Assembly (NCBI GenBank): GCA_965203525.1
Contig: OZ241898.1
Coordinates: forward strand, 4,774,001-4,838,000
From: WTFV01 sp965203525
GTDB lineage: Bacteria > Acidobacteriota > Vicinamibacteria > Vicinamibacterales > UBA8438
Length of the DNA: 64,000 nucleotides
Direction of reading: 5' to 3'
Shown: positions 60,901 to 64,000 of the stretch, piece after piece
Layout of the letters: each line of letters begins with the position of its first letter
Position numbering within the stretch: the stretch's first letter is position 1
Notes under the pieces: model-generated
The model's input: only the letters and a program-made list of their open reading frames with translations
Database searches by the model: none
Told to the model about the DNA's origin: nothing
Made by a program: the position numbers and the translations under genes

Positions 60901-63900
60901 TTGTGCTCCCCGCCGCGATGGTCAGCGTCGGGCTGGCGCTCAGCGTGAAGTCCGTCGCCGCCGTGGCCGCCCCTGCCGCCGCCGCCACCGTGATGGTCGT
61001 CGACGCGGACGAAGGCCGATCCAGGCTCGCGGTCACCGTCGCCGAGTTGGTCGCGCCGCTCTCGGTGATCGAGGTCCGCGACAGCGCCAGCGTCACCTTC
61101 GGCGTCGCGTCGTCGTCTGTGATCGTTCCCGTCCCCGTGCCGGCGGTGCTCGACACCGTAGCGTTCGTCGCCCCGCTCAGGGCCACCACCACCGTCTCGT
61201 TCGGCTCGTCGGTCGTGTCCCCCCGCACCGACACCGTCACCGTCTTGCTCGTGTCTCCCACCGCGAACGTCAGCATTCCGCCGCTCAGCGCCGTGTAGTC
61301 CGTTCCCGACGTCGCCGTGCCGCCCGCTCCCTCCGCGTAGTTCACCGTCACCTGCCGCCCGCTGGCCGGACTCAGCGTCACCGTGAACGTCAGGTTCGCC
61401 GAGCCGCTGTTTCCCTCCGTCACGCTCGGCGAGTCGATCGACAGCGTCGGCGCGCCGTCGTCGTCGGTGATCGTCAGCGTCACCGACGACGGTTGCGTGA
61501 TTCCCTGGCTGTTGGTCGCCGAACCGGACACGGTCACGCTCTTGTCCGCCTCGTCGGTGGAGTTGTCCACCGCCGTCACCGTCACCGACCCCGTGCTGCT
61601 CGTGCTCCCGGCTGCAATGGTGAGCGTCTTGTTGCTGCTCAGCGAGAAGTCGCCCGCCGCCGTGTTCGCTCCCGGCGCCGCTGCAACCGTCACCGTCGTC
61701 GACGCGGACGAAGGCCGATCCAGCGTCGCCGTCACGGTCGCCGAGTTGGTCGCACCGCTCTCCGCTATCGAACTCCGGGACAGCGCCAGGGTCACCCTCG
61801 GCGCCGCATCGTCGTCGGTGATCGTTCCCGTCCCGCTGCCCGCCGTGGCCGACACCGTCGCGTTCGTGGGGCCGCTCAGAGCCACCACCACCGTCTCGTT
61901 CGGCTCGTCGGTCGTGTCCCCCCGCACCGTCACCGTCACCGTCTTGCTCGTGTCTCCCGCCGCGAACGTCAGCGTTCCGCCGCTCAGCGCCGTGTAGTCC
62001 GTACCCGATGTCGCCGTGCCACCCGTACCCTCCGCGTAGTTCACGGTTACCTGCCGGCCGCTGGCCGGACTCAGCGTCACCGTGAACGTCAGGTTCGCCG
62101 AGCCGCTGTTTCCTTCCGTCACGCTCGGCGAATCGATCGACAGCGTCGGCGCCGCGTCGTCGTCGGTGATCGTCAGCGTCACCGACGAAGGCTGCGTGAT
62201 TCCCTGCGAGTTCGTCGCCGAGCCGGACACGGTCACGCTCTTGTCCGCCTCGTCCCGCGTGTTGTCCACCGCGGTCACTGTCACGGTTCCGCTGCTGCTC
62301 GTGTCCCCCGCCGCGATGGTCAGCGTCGGGCTGGCGCTCAGGCTGAAGTCGCCGTTCGCCGTGTTCGCCCCCGCCGCCGCGGAAACCGTCACCGTCGTCT
62401 GCTGGCTGGACGCCCGGTCCAGGCTCGCGGTCACCGTCGCCGAGTTGGTCGCGCCGCTCTCCGCGATCGAGGTCCGCGACAGAGACAGCGTCACCGTCGG
62501 CGCCGCGTCGTCGTCGTTGATCGTCAGCGTCACCGCCGCCGGCTGCGTGATTCCCCGGCTGTTGGTCGCCGAACCGGACACGGTCACGCTCTTGTCCGCC
62601 TCGTCGGTGGAGTTGTCCACCGCCGTCACCGTCACCGAACCCGTGCTGCTCGTGCTCCCGACTGCAATGGTGAGCGTCGTGTTGCTGCTCAGCGAGAAGT
62701 CGCCCGCCGCCGCGTTCGCGCCCGGCGCCGCGGACACCGTGATGGTCGTCGCCGACGACGAAGGCCGGTCCAGGCTCGCGGTCACCGTCGCCGAATTGGT
62801 CGCGCCGCTCTCGGTGATCGATGTCCGCGACAGAGACAGCGTCACCGTCGGCGCCGCATCGTCGTCGGTGATCGTCAGCGTCACCGACGAAGGCTGCGTG
62901 ATCCCCTGACTGTTGGTCGCCGAACCGGACACGGTCACGTTCTTGTCCGCCTCGTCGGTGGAGTTGTCCACCGCCGTCACCGTCACCGAACCCGTGCTGC
63001 TCGTGCTCCCGGCTGCAATGGTGAGCGTCGCGTTGCTGCTCAGCCGGAAGTCCCCGGCCACCGCGTTCGCACCGGCCGTCGCGGAAACCGTCACCGTCGT
63101 CTGCTGGCTCGACGCCCGATCCAGGCTCGCGGTCACCGTCGCCGAGTTGGTCGCCCCGCTCTCCGCGATCGAACTCCGCGACAGAGACAGCGTCACCGTC
63201 GGCGCATCGTCGTCGTCGGTGATCGTCAGCGTCACCGACGAAGGCTGCGTGATCCCCTGACCGTTGGTCGCCGAACCGGACACGGTCACGCTCTTGTCCG
63301 CCTCGTCGGTGGAGTTGTCCACCGCCGTCACCGTCACCGACCCCGTGCTGCTCGTGCTCCCGGCTGCAATGGTGAGCGTCGCGTTGCTGCTCAGCGAGAA
63401 GTCGCCCGCCGCCGCGTTCGCGCCCGCCGCCGCGGACACCGTCACCGTCGTCGACGCCGACGAAGGCCGATCCAGCGTCGCCGTCACTGTCGCCGAGTTG
63501 GTCGCCCCGCTCTCCGCGATCGAACTCCGCGACAGAGACAGCGTCACCGTCGGCGCCGCGTCGTCGTCGGTGATCGTCAGCGTCACCGACGAAGGCTGCG
63601 TGATCCCCTGCGAGTTGGTCGCCGAAGCCGACACGGTCACGCTCTTGTCCGGGGCGTCCCGCGTGTTGTCCACCGCGGTCACCGTCACGGTTCCGCTGCT
63701 GCTCGTGCTGCCGGCCGCGATCTTCAACGTCGTGTTGCTGCTCAGCCGGAAGTCCCCCGCCGCCGTGTTCGCACCCGCCGCCGCTGCAACCGTCACCGTC
63801 GTCGACGCGGACGACGCCCGGTCCAGGCTCGCGGTCACCGTCGCCGAGTTGGTCGCGCCGCTCTCCGCGATCGAAGTCCGCGACGGCGACAGGGTCACCG

Positions 63901-64000
63901 TCGGCGCGTCGTCGTCGTCGGTGATCGTCCCGGCGCCGCTGCCCGCCGTGGCCGACACCGTCGCGTTCGTCGGGCTGCTCAGGGCCACCACCACCGTCTC
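48992..64000 (-). CDS. Giant Calx-beta repeat autotransporter-like adhesin (5' end outside window)
   Basis: Very large surface protein, at least 5000 residues in this window and still open at the right edge. From N to C: about 29 complete A/B-type Calx-beta-like units plus a partial one (53749-64000); five C-type units (about 52001-53748); three putative-Ig/cadherin-like segments (LPPGVKRRRFRITGTP; LVLDAETRTLSGTP; GLRFDGGRRELSGTP); a SwmB-like segment (DTYGYGEEIALAVTFSEPV); an Ala/Pro-rich linker; and an autotransporter-like beta barrel (about 48995-50110) ending in Phe, as in outer-membrane proteins. The repeats carry acidic ITDDD loops expected to bind calcium. Family knowledge suggests calcium-stiffened adhesion; no catalytic domain is seen. 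Confidence 0.93.
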   Translation of the reverse strand, partial: ETVVVALSSPTNATVSATAGSGAGTITDDDDAPTVTLSPSRTSIAESGATNSATVTASLDRASSASTTVTVAAAAGANTAAGDFRLSSNTTLKIAAGSTSSSGTVTVTAVDNTRDAPDKSVTVSASATNSQGITQPSSVTLTITDDDAAPTVTLSLSRSSIAESGATNSATVTATLDRPSSASTTVTVSAAAGANAAAGDFSLSSNATLTIAAGSTSSTGSVTVTAVDNSTDEADKSVTVSGSATNGQGITQPSSVTLTITDDDDAPTVTLSLSRSSIAESGATNSATVTASLDRASSQQTTVTVSATAGANAVAGDFRLSSNATLTIAAGSTSSTGSVTVTAVDNSTDEADKNVTVSGSATNSQGITQPSSVTLTITDDDAAPTVTLSLSRTSITESGATNSATVTASLDRPSSSATTITVSAAPGANAAAGDFSLSSNTTLTIAVGSTSSTGSVTVTAVDNSTDEADKSVTVSGSATNSRGITQPAAVTLTINDDDAAPTVTLSLSRTSIAESGATNSATVTASLDRASSQQTTVTVSAAAGANTANGDFSLSASPTLTIAAGDTSSSGTVTVTAVDNTRDEADKSVTVSGSATNSQGITQPSSVTLTITDDDAAPTLSIDSPSVTEGNSGSANLTFTVTLSPASGRQVTVNYAEGTGGTATSGTDYTALSGGTLTFAAGDTSKTVTVTVRGDTTDEPNETVVVALSGPTNATVSATAGSGTGTITDDDAAPRVTLALSRSSIAESGATNSATVTATLDRPSSASTTVTVAAAPGANTAAGDFSLSSNKTLTIAAGSTSSTGSVTVTAVDNSTDEADKSVTVSGSATNSQGITQPSSVTLTITDDDGAPTLSIDSPSVTEGNSGSANLTFTVTLSPASGRQVTVNYAEGAGGTATSGTDYTALSGGMLTFAVGDTSKTVTVSVRGDTTDEPNETVVVALSGATNATVSSTAGTGTGTITDDDATPKVTLALSRTSITESGATNSATVTASLDRPSSASTTITVAAAAGAATAATDFTLSASPTLTIAAGSTSSSGTVTVTAGDNTRDEADKSVTVSGSATNSQGITQPSSVTLTITDDDGTPTLSIDSPSVTEGNSGSANLTFTVSLSPASGKRVTVAYAEGTGGTAMSGTDYTALSGGTLTFAAGDTSKTVTVSVRGDTTDEPNETVVVALSSPTNATVSATAGTGTGTITDDDAAPTVTLVLSRSSIAESGATNSATVTASLDRASSASTTVTVAAAAGAATAAGDFSLSSNTTLTIAAGSTSSSGTVTVTAVDNTRDQVDKSVTVSASATNSQGITQPSAVTLTITDDDGAPTLSIDSPSVTEGNSGSANLTFTVSLSPASGRQVTVAYAEGTGGTATAGTDYTALSGGTLTFAAGDTSKTVTVSVRGDTTDEPNETVVVALSSPTNATVSATAGTGTGTINDDDATPTVTLALSRTSIAESGATNSATVTASLDRPSSASTTITVSAAPGANTATGDFSLSSNTTLTIAAGSTSSSGTVTVTAVDNTRDQVDKSVTVSASATNSQGITQPSSVTLTITDDDGAPTLSIDSPSVTEGNSGSANLTFTVTLSPASGRQVTVNYAEGAGGTATSGTDYTALSGGMLTFAAGDTSKTVTVSVRGDTTDEPNETVVVALSGAANATVSATAGRGTGTITDDDAAPRVTLALSRSSIAESGATNSATVTASLDRPSSASTTVTVSAAPGAATVAGDFRLSSNTTLTIAAGATSSTGSVTVTAVDNTRDEADKSVTVSGSAANSQGITQPAAVTLTITDDDAAPKVTLALSRTSIAESGATNSATVTASLDRASSASTTITVSAAAGANTAAGDFSLSNNKALTIAAGSTNSTGSVTVTAVDNTQDEANKSVTVSGSATNSQGITQPSSVTLTITDDDGAPTLSIDSPSVTEGNSGSANLTFTVTLSPASGRQVTVNYAEGAGGTATAGTDYTALSGGMLTFAAGDTSKTVTVSVRGDTTDEPNETVVVALSGAANATVSATAGRGTGTITDDDAAPRVTLALSRSSIAESGATNSATVTASLDRPSSASTTVTVSAAPGAATVAGDFRLSSNTTLTIAAGATSSTGSVTVTAVDNTQDEANKNVTVSGSATNSQGITQPAAVTLTITDDDATPKVTLSLSRTSITESGATNSATVTATLDRPSSALTTVTVSAAAGAATVAGDFRLSSNKTLTIAAGATSSTGSVTVTAVDNTRDEANKSVTVSGSATNSQGITQPAAVTLTITDDDATPKVTLSLSRTSITESGATNSATVTATLDRPSSALTTVTVSAAAGAATVAGDFRLSSNKTLTIAAGATSSTGSVTVTAVDNTRDEANKSVTVSGSATNSQGITQPAAVTLTITDDDATPKVTLALSRTSITESGATNSTTVTATLDRASSASTTVTVTAAAGANAAAGDFRLSSNTTLTIAAGATSSTGSVTVTAVDNTQDEANKSVTVSGSAANSQGITQPSAMTLTINDDDATPKVTLALSRTSIAESGATNSATVTASLDRPSSASTTVTVTAAAGANAAAGDFRLSSNTTLTIAAGATSSTGSVTVTAVDNTQDEANKSVTVSGSATNSQGITQPAAVTLTINDDDATPKVTLALSRTLIAESGATNSTTVTANLDRPSSASTTVTVSAAPGANAAAGDFRLSSNTTLTIAAGATSSTGSVTVTAVDNSTDEANKSVTVSALATNSRGITQPAAVTLTITDDDATPKVTLALSRTSITESGATNSATVTASLNRASSASTTITVSATAGANTAAGDFSLSNNTTLTIAAGSTSSTGTVTVTAVDNTQDDPDKSVTVSGSATNNQGITQPSSVTLTITDDDAAPKVTLALSRTSIAESGANNSATVTASLDRPSSASTTITVAAAPGANAAAGDFRLSSNTTLTIAAGATSSTGSVTVTAVDNTRDEANKSVTVSGSATNSQGITQPSSVTLTITDDDAAPKVTLALSRTSIAESGANNSATVTASLDRPSSASTTVTVSAAPGTATAAGDFRLSSNTTLTIAAGATSSTGSVTVTAVDNSTDEANKSVTVSALATNSRGITQPAAVTLTITDDDATPKVTLALSRTSITESGATNSATVTASLDRASSASTTITVSAAAGANTAAGDFSLSNNTTLTIAAGSMSSTVTVTVTAVDNTQDDPDKSVTVSGSATNSQGITQPAAVTLTITDDDATPKVTLALSRTSITESGATNAATVTASLDRPSSASTTITVSVAAGANAAAGDFSLSSNTTLTIAAGSTSSTGSVTVTAVDNTQDDPNKSVTVSGSATNSQGITQPAAVTLTITDDDATPKVTLALSRTSITESGATNSATVTASLDRASSASTTITVSAAPGANTAAGDFSPSSNTTLTIAAGSTSSTGSVTVTAVDNSTDEADKSVTLSGSATNSQGITQPAAVTLTITDDDGAPSLSISSPSVAEGAAGETATLTFKVTLSAASGKQVTVEYADAGTGTATSGEDYTALSSGTLTFAAGETEETIDVSVTGDALHESDETVKVALSSPTNATVSSTAGTGTGTITDDDGAPTLSISSPSVAEGATGETATLTFQVTLSAASGRTVTVQYADAGTGTATSGEDYSALSSGTLTFAAGETEQTIDVSVTGDGLDESDETVKVALSSPTNAAVSSTAGTGTGTITDDDGAPTLSISSPSVAEGASGETATLTFQVTLSSASGQAVTVEYADAGTGTATSGEDYTALSPGTLEFAAGETEQTIEVSVTGDGQSESDETVVVTLSSPTNATVSSTAGTGTGTITDDDGAPSLSISSPGVAEGAAGETATLTFEVTLSAASGQAVTVEYADAGTGTATSGEDYTALPPGTLTFAAGETEQTIDVSVAGDEEAESDETVEVALSSPTNATVSSTAGTGAGTITDDDGAPSLSISSPSVAEGASGEMSTLTFAVTLRPASGQTVTVEYADAGTGTAMPGDYTALSPGTLTFAAGETERTIEVSVTGDEEAEPDETVVLTLRNATQAAIVTETGTGAILDDDLIAASEAVDELSFDDAAVADRSWIRDAAIDALVLPEAAGGVPPLRYDLQGPSLPPGVKRRRFRITGTPTETMDRRKYRWTVKDALDAEATLQFAVQVEAPDLHPRFETGIEDQQYQAETPTAPLTLPAAAGGDGPLRYALSPAPPPGLVLDAETRTLSGTPLAAMEPARCAWTVTDADGDTAEVTFLLEVRPDLKPVFEVEGPDLRYRVGRRIEPETLPAAVGGDPPLRYDLSPAPPEGLRFDGGRRELSGTPAAEQAESAWTLTATDADGDTAALGLTITVVDPPVVVALRVVSRPAAGDTYGYGEEIALAVTFSEPVTVTGTPGLALTVGERQRAMGFASAAGARLDFGYGVAGADRDEDGVGVAADALTLDGATIVDSMGTAAELDHERLADQPGHKVDGAPRAVGSLPPLRLVLGGPPARVELAGAFAGAETYAAESSAPAVASAEVEGTAAVVTARSEGAAAVTVFGRNDGGEALQRFEVAVETAAAEVEVVSAALAGVGRSLLASTAATVGRRLEERTGGGSQMMLAGQSLPVGEDEPAGAAGRPALPGAAGGLPPASFAAPAGSVADGPLHAARQAAAARQAAAGLRTGAAPVTADDLLPGSAFTLSFGGEDAAPGADGPAAAGGNGGGAAGGARWTAWGAGDVQSFQGQTASGSTWSGSPATAWLGADVERGRLLAGVAVARNAAEAAYAFTEGEASGSGTLAARLVTVQPYGRWMLDERTSLWGVFGAGRGRTTLSRSVTAAREDAGLGLLLGLAGVRRELGSGGGFDLALRGDAGGVRLSTSGGGAVLGGMAAAAYRTRLGLEVTRPFGQGLTVTPFAAVSGRYDGGTDLSGAGLEAAGGLRLADGAGRVEVETRGRMLAAHTAAGYRERGASVTARLTPAGAGRGLHLDVSPRWGAPAAGADALWQEQVFGRAPAAGPLAAGGLDARVGYGFGLLAPFAEAGWAEPDSRRLRLGATVGGVGEAIDVEVTGERYEAGGEAPDLRFSLIGYVAF
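52001..53748 (-). repeat. Five C-type Calx-beta units (351 bp each)
   Basis: Units of 117 residues begin APSLSISSPSVAEGA or APTLSISSPSVAEGA, contain VEYADAGTGTATSGEDY and TLTFAAGETEQTI, and end GTGTITDDDG. The fifth unit is diverged (TGTGAILDDDL). They differ from the upstream A and B types, so they arose from a separate amplification. Confidence 0.92.
53749..64000 (-). repeat. A-type (351 bp) and B-type (348 bp) Calx-beta units
   Basis: By reading the translation I count 23 A units (VTLxLSRTSIxESGATNSAT, then TLTIAAGSTSS, TVTAVDN, ITQPxxVTLTITDDD) and six complete B units (TLSIDSPSVTEGNSGSANLT, VNYAEG, GDTTDEPNETVVVALS, GTGTITDDD) plus one partial B at the window edge. B units occur only in the outer two-thirds, alternating with A units; the inner part (53749-57960) is A only. 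Some neighbours are identical at the DNA level. Confidence 0.93.

Noticed and set aside
49000..64000. CRISPR array or satellite DNA
   Set aside because: Periods are 348-351 bp, units are fully coding, in frame and match Calx-beta-like domains; there are no short repeats with unique spacers.

Overview
This window is the replication-origin neighbourhood of a very GC-rich, Gram-negative bacterial chromosome. Envelope clues are an O-antigen-type ABC exporter, a lipoprotein, a Tat-signal enzyme and a giant protein ending in an outer-membrane barrel. The gene set and style fit Acidobacteriota (Vicinamibacteria-like), but that is a low-confidence inference made without any database search.

Layout. 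(1) 66-11505, minus strand: one possible long operon, atpH-atpA-atpG-atpD-atpC (F1 only, no F0 genes), a PP2C phosphatase, an ABC-2 permease with its Wzt-type ATPase, and mfd. (2) 11618-13295, minus: parB and parA. (3) 13296-16125: a module between parA and rsmG, bordered by two parS palindromes. It holds a divergent helix-turn-helix plus DNA methyltransferase pair on the plus strand, and pyrF with a small upstream ORF on the minus strand. (4) 16126-23209, minus: rpmH-rnpA-yidD-yidC-jag-mnmE-mnmG-rsmG. (5) 23210-25335: candidate oriC on both sides of dnaA. (6) 23583-31740, plus: dnaA, dnaN, gyrB, gyrA, without recF, followed by a lipoprotein. (7) 32848-43823: a DUF885 peptidase-like gene (minus), then rsmI-glmU-glmS-pcrA-fmdB (plus), galU (minus), serS and tRNA-Ser (plus). 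(8) 43884-64000, minus: YceI protein, a Tat-signal FMN alpha-hydroxy-acid dehydrogenase, a GAF/alpha-glucan phosphorylase fusion, and the 3' 15 kb of a giant Calx-beta repeat autotransporter-like adhesin that runs off the right edge.

Most genes left of dnaA run leftward and most housekeeping genes right of it run rightward, co-directional with forks leaving an origin near 23.2-25.3 kb. Replication initiation (dnaA, dnaN), segregation (parAB/parS), supercoiling (gyrBA), tRNA and rRNA modification, membrane insertion and ATP synthesis are therefore clustered at the origin.

Standout observations: a leaderless HTH-methyltransferase operon with an inverted-repeat operator between its promoter elements; a probable CTG start for pyrF; a duplicated gyrB start that creates a 25-codon upstream ORF ending in an ATGA overlap; an apparent frameshift in glmS; a PtsP-like GAF domain fused to an alpha-glucan phosphorylase; and a recurring pattern of short tandem duplications, often 70-75 bp in period, at gene edges (gyrB, dnaN, galU, tRNA-Ser, the dehydrogenase, the phosphorylase) and inside the dnaA linker.
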